DNA of 64,000 nt from Anaerolineales bacterium. GTDB lineage: Bacteria > Chloroflexota > Anaerolineae > Anaerolineales > Villigracilaceae. Location of the stretch: assembly GCA_015075275.1 (NCBI GenBank), contig JABTUU010000002.1, positions 496,001-560,000 of the forward strand. Direction: 5' to 3'. Below are positions 33,865 through 42,534 of the stretch, in pieces (positions within the stretch are counted from its first letter, which is position 1; every line of letters starts with the position of its first letter). The translations under genes were made by a program, and so were the position numbers. The notes beneath the pieces are model-generated. The model did not search any database. It was not told the DNA's origin and saw only the letters and a program-made list of their open reading frames with translations.

Positions 33865-34751
33865 AAAAATATCTTCCCGCCTTTCGCGATTACCTTCTGA
33901 TTATCCTCTCTGCCTTGATCCAGGCGTTTTCGCTGCGCGCGTTTTTTATTCCCGCCAATTTAGCGTCGGGCGGCGTGAGCGGCATCGCGCAGTTGATTAA
34001 TTATTTTACGGGTTGGCGCATCGGCTTGATGGTGCTTATCGGCAATGTGCCGCTTTTTATTCTAGGGTGGCGTTTTCTCGGCGGACACCGCTTTGTGCTG
34101 CGAACCGCGATCGCGATCTTGACCTACTCCACGTTTATTGACATATTGCCTAATACGCCGCTTTTTACAGAGGGTGGATTCGGCGCGGCGTTGGTGCATG
34201 ATCTGCAAGGAGACATTTTCCTCAATACGCTCTACGGCGCCATCGTCAGCGGCATCGGCTATGGACTGATCTATCGCGCGCGCGGCACCAGCGGCGGCTC
34301 AGATATTCTGGCGCGCATCCTCAGCCATTGGCGCGGGATTCCCGTCACGCAAAGTTATCTCTTTGTCGATTCCGCCGTCATCCTCGGCGCGGGATTTGTC
34401 TTCGGATGGAAGCAAGCCCTGTATGCAATGATCGCGTTGTATGTGAGCGGATTGGTCGCTGAAACGACTTTGGAAGGCAGCCGCACGATTCGCACGGCGA
34501 CGATCGTCACATCTGAACCGGACGCCGTTTCCAACCGCATCATCGAGGAACTTCAACGCGGCGTGACGATCCTCGAAGGCGCGGGAGCGTATACGGGATC
34601 GGAGCGTCTCGTTTTGTATTGCGTTATTACTCGCGCCGAAGTGACCGCGCTTAAAGATATTGTTGACGAATGCGATCCGACAGCGTTTGTAGTCATCGGC
34701 GCGGCGCATGAAGTATTGGGCGCGGGATTCAAACCGTTGAAAGTGAAATAA
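33861..34751 (+). CDS. YitT-family membrane protein
   Basis: The 296-residue protein has five or six hydrophobic helices in the N-terminal YitT domain (GGVSGIAQLINYFTGW, RARGTSGGSDILARIL) and a C-terminal cytoplasmic DUF2179 domain from about residue 215 (TATIVTSEPDAVSNRIIEEL, GVTILEGAGAYTG). The family is uncharacterised. The ATG overlaps the previous stop by 4 nt, so it is co-translated with the glycosyltransferase. Confidence 0.9.
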   Translation: MKKYLPAFRDYLLIILSALIQAFSLRAFFIPANLASGGVSGIAQLINYFTGWRIGLMVLIGNVPLFILGWRFLGGHRFVLRTAIAILTYSTFIDILPNTPLFTEGGFGAALVHDLQGDIFLNTLYGAIVSGIGYGLIYRARGTSGGSDILARILSHWRGIPVTQSYLFVDSAVILGAGFVFGWKQALYAMIALYVSGLVAETTLEGSRTIRTATIVTSEPDAVSNRIIEELQRGVTILEGAGAYTGSERLVLYCVITRAEVTALKDIVDECDPTAFVVIGAAHEVLGAGFKPLKVK

Positions 34752-34788
34752 ACTTTATCTTTGTCGCTGTTTCGAAATTATCTGCGGA

Positions 34789-35706
34789 TCACTTCCTTTT
34801 CTTCTTCCCCATTCGATACCCCAGCCTTTGCATCGCGTTCTCGTCGTTGCGCCAGTCCTTCAATACCTTTACACGCAATTCCAAAAACACAGGTTGTCCG
34901 CCCATCTTTTCGATCTCTTTACGCGCGGCAGAGCCGATAGCCTTTAACATTTTTCCGCCATCGCCGATCGCGATCCCCTTTTGCGATTCGCGCTCCACAA
35001 AAATCGTTGCGCCGATATACAACATCCCATTCTCGCGCTCTTTGAACTCGTCAATGCGCACGCCTACGCCGTGCGGCACTTCCTCGCGTAATTTATGCAA
35101 ACACGCCTCGCGAATCAAATCTGCGGCGATGTCGCGCTCGTACGAATCGGTGACTTGCTCCTCGTCGAACTCTGGCGAGCGAAATGGGCTCAACGAAACT
35201 AACAATTCGATCAATTCATCGAGGTTTTGATTCTGCGCGGCGGAAATGGAAAGCGTTTTCGCATCTTTCCGCGTCGAGGCTTGATACGCTTCAAGATTCC
35301 GACTCGATGCCTCGGCGGAAGTCAGGTCCATTTTGTTCGCGACGAGCGTCAGCGGAGTTCGTCGTGGAAATTTGTTGAGCAACAGCGCGATCTGTTTATC
35401 CTCTTCCGTTGGGCGAATCGATCCATCCACCAGCCAGAGGATCACATCCATGCCTTCCAAAGATTCTTCAGCTTCGCGGTTCAAAAATTCACCCAATTTG
35501 TGCCGCGACTTGTGGATGCCGGGCGTATCCACGAACACGAGTTGATACGACGCGCTGGTGAGAATCCCTAGTTGACGCTTGCGCGTGGTTTGCGGCTTCG
35601 GCGATACCGCCGCGATCTTCTGTCCCAACAACGCGTTGATAAGCGTAGATTTACCTACGTTCGGACGACCGATGACGGCAATATAACCCATTCTGAAATC
35701 GTTCAT
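34789..35706 (-). CDS. era: GTPase Era
   Basis: Era is an essential GTPase that assists 16S rRNA maturation and 30S assembly. The 305-residue protein has G1 GRPNVGKST (13-21), G3 VDTPGIH, G4 NKMD and a C-terminal KH domain with FVERESQKGIAIGDGGKMLK. It ends in a basic tail (GKKKRK). ATG 35706 overlaps the stop of the upstream glycosyltransferase (ATGA), which fixes the start; the longer frame lies inside that gene. Confidence 0.95.
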   Translation of the reverse strand: MNDFRMGYIAVIGRPNVGKSTLINALLGQKIAAVSPKPQTTRKRQLGILTSASYQLVFVDTPGIHKSRHKLGEFLNREAEESLEGMDVILWLVDGSIRPTEEDKQIALLLNKFPRRTPLTLVANKMDLTSAEASSRNLEAYQASTRKDAKTLSISAAQNQNLDELIELLVSLSPFRSPEFDEEQVTDSYERDIAADLIREACLHKLREEVPHGVGVRIDEFKERENGMLYIGATIFVERESQKGIAIGDGGKMLKAIGSAARKEIEKMGGQPVFLELRVKVLKDWRNDENAMQRLGYRMGKKKRK

Positions 35707-37340
35707 TGGACGCGCTCGTATATACGGATAACGGGATTGGCAAACAAGATGCGGATTTGCGGCAGCCAAGGCGGCAGCGCATACTTGAATTCTGCGATCT
35801 GCCGGTAGCGCTCCGTTCCGCCCTGTTCAAGCTGAGCGAAGAATTCGCATTCTTGCGGAACTTGTTCGCAAACGTATTTGTCTTTCAAACGGTCGGCTGT
35901 GAAATTGTCCACGACCAGATAATCGGTTTTGCGATCGAGCAGTCCTTCTTCGGCTTTGTTGAATTCATACGTTTTATTTGTAGGCACAATGTCTGTGGAG
36001 CCTTTCTTTATATATAACGGGTAATTATGTTCGCGAGAGAAATATCCCTCCGGGTAATTCGGCGGATAGTTTGTATGTTCAAGCGATGCGCCAGCGGGAA
36101 GCGTGAGCATAAATTGCGTGGCGGGAATGCGCGCATCGTTTATAAATAAGAGGGCTGCGCTGATTAACCGCGCAAAGGAATAAAGAATGACGATTGATAA
36201 TATAAGCGTCGCTGCGGAAGGAAGGATGTGGAAGCGGGATAATTTTGCGCGGGCGATCAACTTTTCTACAAAGAATGCCGCAAGTATCGCCAGCGGCGGC
36301 ATAAGCGGAAGAAAGTAGCGCAATTGATAATTATACGAGAGCATGATGGGGAAATCTATTGCGAAAATCGTTAACAGCAGGATCGCGAATCCGCCGACCT
36401 GCGACTCCTTTGTCAATGAGCGATTTCGTAAAGATCGCGCAACGCGAAAACACGCCCATAAAAATGAGAGCGCGAGAATCAAGAAGAGCGCCGTTCCCAG
36501 CCCGTCTTTTAATACGGCGTATTGACCGATAATGCCCCGAACGCTATCGGGGTCTCTGCCATAGTTGACCTGCCAATTTAATACCGCGAAGACTCTCTTA
36601 AAATAGTACGCCATCCATGTCAATGCTTTAGGAGTGCCGAGCGCGTACCCTAGCGCCGTGAGCGCGCCGCCGATAAAGAGCGTCTCTGCGATACGGAACC
36701 AATCGGCACGGAGGGTCTTCCAATGTAAGATGAAATAGACGATGAGGACGACGAATGCCATACTCCCGCCGGTGTATTTGCTTGAAGCCGCCATGCCTAC
36801 CGTCGTAAACGCCGCATACAGCCAGCCTCTGCGCCCAGTTTGAAGGCAACAAAGCAGGAATAAAATGATGAGCGTTATGAAAAAAACAACGTACATATCG
36901 TTATGCGCGAAGCGGGCGTTGGAAGAAAGCGGGGTGACGCAAATCAGCAATAGTCCGGCGAGGAACGCCGTTCGAACGCTTCCGCCGATACGGCGCGTTA
37001 TAAAGTAACTTAGGACAACGATCAGTCCTCCGAGCGCGACAGATAGGAAGCGCGAAGCCATCAAGACCTCTCCGTCTGAGTATCCTAACGCAAGAACGAC
37101 CTTCCCCAAGTAAAACATTGCATATTGCGGCAGATCGGGATAATCGAAATTATATTCGCTGAACTTCCATTCGCCGTGCAACGCACTGATAACGCGGACG
37201 ACAATTTCGTCCGGGTGCCAAATACCGGGCGCACCCCATGAAACGCCCGGCAACGTGAAGGCAAGAAAGATAAGAAAAAGCGCGAGCGGCGCGATATATT
37301 CACGCTTTTTTAAGAATATTTCTTTAAATTTCAAGGTCAT
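35703..37340 (-). CDS. Multi-pass glycosyltransferase, GT39/ArnT-like
   Basis: The 545-residue protein has at least 11 membrane helices. The first periplasmic loop contains the acidic WHPDEIV (near residue 42), the place of the catalytic Asp in PMT/ArnT-type enzymes that transfer sugars from polyprenyl phosphate. A second conserved spot is ARFAHNDMYVVF. The C-terminal 150 residues are extracytoplasmic. The acceptor is unknown. A TATATT box lies just before the ATG. It is coupled to era, an unusual partner. Confidence 0.8.
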   Translation of the reverse strand: MTLKFKEIFLKKREYIAPLALFLIFLAFTLPGVSWGAPGIWHPDEIVVRVISALHGEWKFSEYNFDYPDLPQYAMFYLGKVVLALGYSDGEVLMASRFLSVALGGLIVVLSYFITRRIGGSVRTAFLAGLLLICVTPLSSNARFAHNDMYVVFFITLIILFLLCCLQTGRRGWLYAAFTTVGMAASSKYTGGSMAFVVLIVYFILHWKTLRADWFRIAETLFIGGALTALGYALGTPKALTWMAYYFKRVFAVLNWQVNYGRDPDSVRGIIGQYAVLKDGLGTALFLILALSFLWACFRVARSLRNRSLTKESQVGGFAILLLTIFAIDFPIMLSYNYQLRYFLPLMPPLAILAAFFVEKLIARAKLSRFHILPSAATLILSIVILYSFARLISAALLFINDARIPATQFMLTLPAGASLEHTNYPPNYPEGYFSREHNYPLYIKKGSTDIVPTNKTYEFNKAEEGLLDRKTDYLVVDNFTADRLKDKYVCEQVPQECEFFAQLEQGGTERYRQIAEFKYALPPWLPQIRILFANPVIRIYERVQ

Positions 37341-37355
37341 ATAAAATATACATCT

Positions 37356-37904
37356 TTATGCAGTTGCCGTTGATGTAATGGTTGCGTTCTCCATCTTCAA
37401 CAACCATGCTTTGGTCTTCAATCCTTGCCCGCCGCCATATCCGTGCAACTTGCCGTCCGCGCCGACGACGCGATGGCAGGGAATTACCAGCGGCATGGGA
37501 TTCGTCGCGTTAGCGTTTCCCACCGCGCGATACGCACGCGGACGCTTGATCTGCCGCGCGATATCCATGTAAGTTCGCGTCTCGCCGTAGGGGATGAGAA
37601 ACACGGCTTGCAGCGTTTTGCGCTGGAACGAAGTGAAGCGCGTCCAATCAATGGGAAAGGTAAAAGCGCGACGTTTCCCATTGAAGTATTCGACGAGTTC
37701 CTTCGCATAAGGCTTGATGCGCTTGGCATCTTTCACGATGGGACGCTTAAGCCGCGCGAGGTACGCGTCGAACTCGGGCTGTGAGTCAGCCCATTCAATC
37801 GCAACTAAGCCGAGGTCTGAGGCAGTAATGCGGAAATCTCCAAGCGCGGTCCCATTCAATTCACCGATGTAGATAGGCGGGGCATTTTGTTCTTTTTTAT
37901 TCAT
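37356..37904 (-). CDS. ogt: Methylated-DNA--protein-cysteine methyltransferase
   Basis: The protein removes O6-alkyl groups from guanine in DNA by suicide transfer to a cysteine. The 182-residue form has the acceptor motif IPCHRVVGADG with Cys143, RAVGNANATNP upstream, the helix-turn-helix YGETRTYMDIARQI, and a full N-terminal domain. ATG 37904 follows AGGTGAT; an upstream in-frame ATG lies at 37943. Confidence 0.93.
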   Translation of the reverse strand: MNKKEQNAPPIYIGELNGTALGDFRITASDLGLVAIEWADSQPEFDAYLARLKRPIVKDAKRIKPYAKELVEYFNGKRRAFTFPIDWTRFTSFQRKTLQAVFLIPYGETRTYMDIARQIKRPRAYRAVGNANATNPMPLVIPCHRVVGADGKLHGYGGGQGLKTKAWLLKMENATITSTATA

Positions 37905-37959
37905 GAGATCACCTGTGCTGAAATTATAGTGTATTCCGCGCATAATCGCCGTCCGGCGC

Positions 37960-37987
37960 TTGTTGTCGTTGAATAAAATGTTATACT
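37960..37987 (+). promoter_or_regulatory. Promoter of the DUF4332 gene
   Basis: TTGTTG (37960-37965) and TATACT (37982-37987) are 16 bp apart. GAAGGAG follows about 10 nt before the ATG at 38022. Confidence 0.6.
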
Positions 37988-38021
37988 ATGCTAAATGTAA
38001 AATAAAGAAGGAGTTTAACAA

Positions 38022-38426
38022 ATGACTACTCTCAAGGAAATTGAAGGCATTGGTCCCGCCTATGCGGCGAAGTTGAATAAGGCTGGCGTGCGCGGCGTGA
38101 ATGGATTATTGCAAGCGGGCCGCACGCGCAAAGGACGGCAGGAACTTGCGAAGGAAACGGGTTTTCAGGCGAAGACGATTTTAGAATGGGTAAATCGCGC
38201 AGACTTATTCCGCGTGAAAGGCGTCTCGACGCAGTATTCCGACTTGCTTGAATACGCGGGCGTAGATACAGTCGCCGAGCTGGCGCAACGCCGCCCGGAA
38301 GCGTTGTTGGAAGCCATGGCGAAAGCGAACGCGAAGCGCAACCTGGTGAGAAGAATGCCGGTGTTGAGCCAGGTAAAAGCGTGGGTCAAACACGCGAAAT
38401 CGTTAAAGCGTATGGTTGAATATTAA
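38022..38426 (+). CDS. DUF4332 helix-hairpin-helix protein
   Basis: The 134-residue protein begins with a helix-hairpin-helix (EIEGIGPAYAAKLNKAGVRGV) and has a second related unit (VKGVSTQYSDLLEYAGVDTVAELAQR), typical of DUF4332. Such units bind DNA or RNA without sequence preference. The C-terminus is basic. It is monocistronic, with a clear promoter and a terminator. Confidence 0.9.
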   Translation: MTTLKEIEGIGPAYAAKLNKAGVRGVNGLLQAGRTRKGRQELAKETGFQAKTILEWVNRADLFRVKGVSTQYSDLLEYAGVDTVAELAQRRPEALLEAMAKANAKRNLVRRMPVLSQVKAWVKHAKSLKRMVEY

Positions 38427-38434
38427 GTTTTATC

Positions 38435-38459
38435 AGAAGGCGTCCGCTGGACGCCTTCT
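38435..38459 (+). terminator. Intrinsic terminator of the DUF4332 gene
   Basis: An 11-bp stem (AGAAGGCGTCC / GGACGCCTTCT) with a 3-nt loop is followed by TTTG. It lies 9 nt after the stop. Confidence 0.8.
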
Positions 38460-38494
38460 TTGTTGCGATATGGACTTAAAAAATATGTAGGGCA

Positions 38495-38722
38495 ATCGTA
38501 GGGCAATCGTAGGTTTTGCGTCAAGTAGGTTTGAACGCCCTATGATAAAGTTAGCGTTGTAAGGTGATTTCTCTTCTCCTCCTTTCGTAGGGAACCGCGG
38601 TCGGCGTCCGCGGTTCTCGCACTTTAAAGGGCGGGTATAATCGTAAGAACCGTCCCGCAGGTTAGGTTGAGGATTTTAATACGTTGCGAGTCAACCAATA
38701 GGGCGTTCTACTTTGAGAGGTT
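38495..38722 (+). other. Structured leader region ahead of the TyrA-like gene
   Basis: The gap holds a direct repeat of GTAGGGCAATC (38495-38518), a 9-bp hairpin GAACCGCGG/CCGCGGTTC (38592-38616), and a TATAAT box at 38636-38641. The leader from there to the ATG would be about 75 nt. On the minus strand the hairpin is followed by AAGGAGGAGAAGAGA (38584-38570), a tract shared with 5310-5324. No gene is seen. Confidence 0.4.
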
Positions 38723-39721
38723 ATGATGAGCGTTCAAATTACCATCATTGGTTTAGGGCAGGTGGGAAGTTCGATCGGGCTGGCGCTGGCTGGGCAGAAA
38801 AACATTAAACGAGTGGGGCACGATAAAGAATTTAACGTCGCGCGCGCTTCGCAGAAAGTAGGCGCAGTGGATGAGATTAAATTCAATTTACCGGCTTCGG
38901 TCAGCGAAGCGAATGTCGTTATTCTCAGCCTGCCGCTGAGCGAGATCCACGCTACGCTTGGGTATATCGCTCAAGACCTGCAGGAAGGGACGGTGATCTT
39001 GGATACCGCTCCCGCCAAAGCGACGGTTGCCGAATGGGTTCGCGAAAAGATTCCAGAGAGACGCTATTATGTGGGACTCTCGCCTGCGGTTGGCGCGGAT
39101 TATGTGCATAGCATTGAACTTGGCGTAGACGCCGCTCGCGCCGATCTTTTTAAGGAAGGTCAGTTTCTTATTAACGCTCCTTACGGAACTCCCGAAGAGG
39201 CGGTTACTCTAGCGACCGATCTGACGACGCTGCTCGGCGCCAAATTTACATTGACCGATTCGGATGAAGCCGATGGCTTGCTGGCGGCTGTACACTTACT
39301 GCCGCAACTGGCAGGCGCGGCTCTGTTGGATGCGACGACATCTCAACCGGGCTGGGCAGATGCGCGTAAAGTGGCGGCGCGTCCCTATGCGACCGTTACT
39401 GCCGCGATGGCATATCACGATGAAGCAAAATCGCTCGCTGAAGCGGCATTAGGAAATTCAGCCAACGCCGTCCGCGCGCTCGATGCGTATATCGAGTCGT
39501 TGCTTAAGATTCGCGATCGCGTTGCCGCTTCAGATGAGACGAGCCTAACGGCTTTGTTGGAGGGCGCAGTCAAGTTCCGCGACCGTTGGCTGCATGAACG
39601 CGTTGCAGCGGATTGGACTCCGCCGCGCGAGCCTAACGAATTAGATTCACAAACGTTCGGTGAAAAGATGGGACATATGTTCTTTGGGAATCTGCTTACG
39701 CGCGGCAAGAAGGGCAAATGA
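38723..39721 (+). CDS. Prephenate dehydrogenase-like protein (TyrA family)
   Basis: The 332-residue protein has a Rossmann N-terminus (IIGLGQVGSSIGLAL), then ILSLPLSEIHATL, VILDTAPAKATVAEW and the helical C-terminal domain of TyrA-like enzymes (AVHLLPQLAGAALLDAT). The usual TyrA catalytic His and Arg positions are not obvious, so it may act on a substrate other than prephenate. Two adjacent ATGs (38723, 38726) are possible starts behind GAGAGG. Its stop overlaps the GIY-YIG gene. Confidence 0.75.
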   Translation: MMSVQITIIGLGQVGSSIGLALAGQKNIKRVGHDKEFNVARASQKVGAVDEIKFNLPASVSEANVVILSLPLSEIHATLGYIAQDLQEGTVILDTAPAKATVAEWVREKIPERRYYVGLSPAVGADYVHSIELGVDAARADLFKEGQFLINAPYGTPEEAVTLATDLTTLLGAKFTLTDSDEADGLLAAVHLLPQLAGAALLDATTSQPGWADARKVAARPYATVTAAMAYHDEAKSLAEAALGNSANAVRALDAYIESLLKIRDRVAASDETSLTALLEGAVKFRDRWLHERVAADWTPPREPNELDSQTFGEKMGHMFFGNLLTRGKKGK

Positions 39722-39960
39722 CGCGTTGCTTTTGTTACATCGTCGAATGCGTCGACGGGACGTATTACACCGGCTGGACGCTTGACCCCGAAAAGCGCGT
39801 CTCCGTTCACAACAAAGGGCGCGGCGCGAAATACACACGGATGCGACTCCCTGTGAAGTTAGCGTACGTTGAGGAACAAGCAGATCGAATCTCTGCGATG
39901 AAGCGCGAACGCGCCATCAAGAAGATGACGCGCGGACAAAAACAAAAATTGATTGGGTAG
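39718..39960 (+). CDS. GIY-YIG nuclease-domain protein (UPF0213-like)
   Basis: This 80-residue single-domain protein carries the GIY-YIG fold: CYIVECVDGTYYTGWTLD supplies the two Tyr-containing motifs, followed by RVSVHNKGRGAKYTR and the acidic ISAMKRERAIKKM segment. Stand-alone members are widespread and poorly understood, with likely structure-specific DNA activity. The ATG overlaps the upstream stop (ATGA). Confidence 0.9.
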   Translation: MTRCFCYIVECVDGTYYTGWTLDPEKRVSVHNKGRGAKYTRMRLPVKLAYVEEQADRISAMKRERAIKKMTRGQKQKLIG

Positions 39961-39995
39961 GAGCAGGGTTTCCCTACCCGGTCGTTGGGTTACAT

Positions 39996-40019
39996 AAAAA
40001 GGGCGAGAAGACCTCGCCC
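39996..40019 (-). terminator. Intrinsic terminator for the phosphoribosyltransferase gene
   Basis: Read on the minus strand, GGGCGAG-GTCTT-CTCGCCC is followed by TTTTT. The hairpin belongs to the same palindrome family as 10147-10170, so a dispersed repeat appears to serve as a terminator here. Confidence 0.75.
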
Positions 40020-40026
40020 CTACGTT

Positions 40027-40578
40027 TTATTCTGTGAACAACGGCAAATGCCCCAGTGAAACGATGTGCATCCACTCGGCGCGATCGCCTTCGGTGAAGA
40101 TCGCCGCTTCCGCCGCGATAGTTGCGCCGGCTTTGTCGAGGATCATCCTGATTCCTTGCAACGTCGAACCGGTGCTGATTACGTCGTCTATGATAACGAT
40201 TTTTTTTCCTTTAATGAGTTCGAAGTCTTTCTCGTCAAGAATCAATGTTTGCGGTTCACCGGTGGTGATAGACAACGTCTCGGCTTTGAGAGCGTCTCCC
40301 ATATACGATTTATACGTTTTACGCAACACGACGTAGGGTTTTTGAGTCTCTACAGAGAGTGCGTATGCCAGTGGAATAGACTTCGCCTCCGCCGTCACCA
40401 ACGCGTCAAATGGCTTCGCGGCGAGTTGTTTCGCCAGCTCCTTTGCGGAAGCCTGCGTCAGCTCGGTATCGCCGAGAATATTAAGGATGGCGATTTTCAA
40501 GCCCGGCTTGACCTCAAATAGGGGCAGTTCGCGTCTGAGTCCTGCGATTTCTACTGGATATGTCTTGTGTGTCGACAT
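40027..40578 (-). CDS. Purine phosphoribosyltransferase (adenine/xanthine type)
   Basis: The 183-residue type I phosphoribosyltransferase has the PRPP-binding loop IVIIDDVISTGSTLQG near residue 125 and ALVTAEAKSIPLAYAL, VVLRKTYKSYMGD in the N-terminal half. It should salvage a purine base with PRPP; the pattern is closest to adenine/xanthine enzymes, but the base cannot be fixed. GGAGATAAGC precedes the ATG. Confidence 0.85.
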   Translation of the reverse strand: MSTHKTYPVEIAGLRRELPLFEVKPGLKIAILNILGDTELTQASAKELAKQLAAKPFDALVTAEAKSIPLAYALSVETQKPYVVLRKTYKSYMGDALKAETLSITTGEPQTLILDEKDFELIKGKKIVIIDDVISTGSTLQGIRMILDKAGATIAAEAAIFTEGDRAEWMHIVSLGHLPLFTE

Positions 40579-40666
40579 GCTTATCTCCGCAATCGGATTT
40601 CATTCGTAGTTTATCACGATTCATTTATAATGGCTGTATCATACCGATCGTTTTTTTATTATTGTT

Positions 40667-40882
40667 ATGCTTCCCGACCTGCGCCTCTCCGACCGATTAC
40701 GCCTCCGTAAACCGCATCCCTGCGGTTCGTACGAATGGATCGTCACGCGTCTCGGCGCAGATATTGGACTGGAATGCACAGGCTGCGGTCGGCGCGTCAT
40801 GCTCACCCGTCGAGAATTGAACCGCCGTCTTAAAGAGAACCTCACCCGTCATGAAGAAGAACAAAATAGAAAATCTTCGTAA
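40667..40882 (+). CDS. DUF951 family protein
   Basis: This 71-residue protein matches DUF951: RLSDRLRLRKPHPCGSYEW, then RLGADIGLECTGCGRRV. The conserved HPCG and CTGC cysteines could bind zinc. The family is small, widespread in Firmicutes and Chloroflexota, and of unknown function. Its 3' end overlaps the next gene by 32 nt. A TATAAT lies at 40626-40631. Confidence 0.9.
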   Translation: MLPDLRLSDRLRLRKPHPCGSYEWIVTRLGADIGLECTGCGRRVMLTRRELNRRLKENLTRHEEEQNRKSS

Positions 40883-41993
40883 ACCGCACATTGTCTTTTA
40901 TTTTTCCGATACCGGCGGCGGACATCGTTCCGCGGCAGAAGCTATTATCGAAGCGGTTCAGCTTGAATATAAGAACAAAGTCACCACAGAGATGGTGGAT
41001 TTTTTCAAGGATTACGCGCCCCTGCCGTTCAACCATGTCGGCGCCATGTACCCGTATATGGTTAAAGCGCCGAATTTGTGGCGCGCGGGTTTTTACGTCA
41101 CCGATGGACGCGCCCGCGCGCGCGTGATCACCGCTACCGCATGGCCCCTTGCGAGTCGCGCAGCAAGAGCGCTCGTACGCAATCATTTTGCCGACTTGAT
41201 CGTCACCGTCCATCCGTTTGCCAACACGTTTGCTTTGCGCGCGCTCGGCAAAGACCGCCCGCCGTTCATCAACGTGGTCACCGACATGGTGACCACGCAC
41301 GCGCTGTGGTACGACAAACGCGCCGATCTAATTCTCGTTCCCACACAGCGGGCATACGACAACGCGATCCGCTTCAACATGCCGCCTGAAAAAGTTCGCG
41401 TGGCGGGTTTGCCCGTTGCCGATAAATATTGCAAGCCGCTCGGACGAAAAAGCGCGTTACGAAAAAAACTCGGCTGGGTTTTGGATAAACCCATCGTGTT
41501 GCTCGTCGGCGGCGGGGAGGGGATGGGACCTCTCGCCAAGACCGCGCGCGAGATAGACGCTTCCGGTCTGGACGTCGGGCTGGTCGTCGTATGCGGGCGG
41601 AATCAACGCCTCAAAGCGACTCTCGAAGCGGGGACATGGGAGAACCCAACGTACATTTACGGCTTCACTCACGATATGCCCGACTTTATGCGCGCCTCCA
41701 ATTTCATTGTGACTAAAGCCGGTCCTGGCACGATCGCCGAGGCGCTCAACGCGGAATTACCGATCATCCTATATTCCAAACTTCCGGGGCAGGAGGATGG
41801 CAACGTCACGTTCGTGGAAGAGGAAGGCGTGGGCGTGTGGGCGCCAAAGCCGCAGGATGTCGTCCGCGCGTTGACGCGTTGGATTATGCGCCCAGCGGAG
41901 AGAAAGCGGGTCATCGAAAACTGCCGCCGCGCCGCCAGACCCGAAGCCGCGCGGAAGATCGCGCGCATCATCGGGAAAACGCTCAAGTTGTAA
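40851..41993 (+). CDS. Glycosyltransferase, MGDG-synthase/MurG-like (GT28)
   Basis: The 380-residue enzyme resembles monogalactosyl-diacylglycerol synthases. The N-terminal domain has FYFSDTGGGHRSAAEAII; the C-terminal donor domain has LLVGGGEGMGPL, YGFTHDMPDFMRAS, and TKAGPGTIAEALNAELPIIL, the sugar-nucleotide site. It probably glycosylates diacylglycerol to make glycolipids at the membrane surface. It starts inside DUF951 and runs alone. Confidence 0.88.
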   Translation: MKKNKIENLRKPHIVFYFSDTGGGHRSAAEAIIEAVQLEYKNKVTTEMVDFFKDYAPLPFNHVGAMYPYMVKAPNLWRAGFYVTDGRARARVITATAWPLASRAARALVRNHFADLIVTVHPFANTFALRALGKDRPPFINVVTDMVTTHALWYDKRADLILVPTQRAYDNAIRFNMPPEKVRVAGLPVADKYCKPLGRKSALRKKLGWVLDKPIVLLVGGGEGMGPLAKTAREIDASGLDVGLVVVCGRNQRLKATLEAGTWENPTYIYGFTHDMPDFMRASNFIVTKAGPGTIAEALNAELPIILYSKLPGQEDGNVTFVEEEGVGVWAPKPQDVVRALTRWIMRPAERKRVIENCRRAARPEAARKIARIIGKTLKL

Positions 41994-42029
41994 AAGTAGT
42001 TTCTGGCGATGGCTCAATGGATTTCGTGG

Positions 42030-42079
42030 GGCGGGATGTTATCCCGCCAACTCAGTGGTATGCGGGATGCCATCCCGCA
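42030..42079. terminator. Twin hairpins GGCGGGAT...ATCCCGCC
   Basis: Two adjacent 8-bp hairpins (GGCGGGAT/ATCCCGCC, 42030-42048; TGCGGGAT/ATCCCGCA, 42061-42079) follow the glycosyltransferase. They may stop transcription, but the pair also looks like a short REP-type repeat. Confidence 0.55.
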
Positions 42080-42136
42080 CCACGTCATATATCAAATGCC
42101 ACTACCTAGTTTCTCTACCGTACATCACGTCAAATT

Positions 42137-42251
42137 ATGTCGTTGCGAGCGGCGAATCGGCGCCACGAAGCAATCTTCTTTGACCTGAAATATTACTCAA
42201 AACAAAAGATTGCTTCGTCGGAAAGAGCAAAACCCCTCCTCGCAACGACAT
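42137..42251. repeat. 115-bp palindromic (MITE-like) element, copy 2
   Basis: The ends ATGTCGTTGCGAG and CTCGCAACGACAT are perfect 13-bp inverted repeats, and the interior contains CGAAGCAATCTT and AAGATTGCTTCG. It is the same element type as 16296-16412. Confidence 0.85.
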
Positions 42252-42494
42252 TTGTACCGAAAACAGGTTCTTGACGCAGTTGCACTGCGTCAAGGCAGGC
42301 GATACGATTTGCCAAGCAAATCGAACTGTCGCCTGAACTTTCGCCATGAGATACCAGTTGACGCGAAGTGTATTTACGCGGTACTCGTAGCCTGTGACTG
42401 TCGAGTTGGTCGTAAAAGGCACAAGCAGCGCAAGGCTCGCCACTCCCATGACTGCAAGTAGTAACACGGTGAATAGTAAAATCTTGCCCCTCAC
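42190..42494 (-). pseudogene. Remnant of a secreted/membrane protein, overrun by repeats
   Basis: A GTG at 42494 begins a frame whose first 28 residues are a good signal or membrane segment (MRGKILLFTVLLLAVMGVAS). After about 45 residues the frame is built from palindromic repeats (42270-42332) and then runs into repeat copy 2. No family is recognisable. It is best read as a gene fragment destroyed by repeat insertions. Confidence 0.3.
42270..42336. repeat. Pair of palindromic elements
   Basis: CTTGACGCAGT-TGC-ACTGCGTCAAG (42270-42294) is an 11-bp perfect hairpin. A second, imperfect one follows (AGGCGATACGATTTGC with GCAAATCGAACTGTCGCCT). The GCAGTT/ACTGC core links it to 13158-13170 and 14010-14046. 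Confidence 0.6.
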
Positions 42495-42534
42495 ACACTC
42501 ACCCTATCACACTTGACAGAATACAATCAACTGT

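Noticed and set aside
38495-38518. Tandem GTAGGGCAATC repeat considered as a CRISPR fragment
   Set aside because: Two abutting copies with no spacer and no cas gene nearby.
38533-38708. 11-bp inverted repeat (GAACGCCCTAT) spanning the TyrA-like leader
   Set aside because: Arms of this length 150 nt apart are expected by chance; no further pairing supports a structure.
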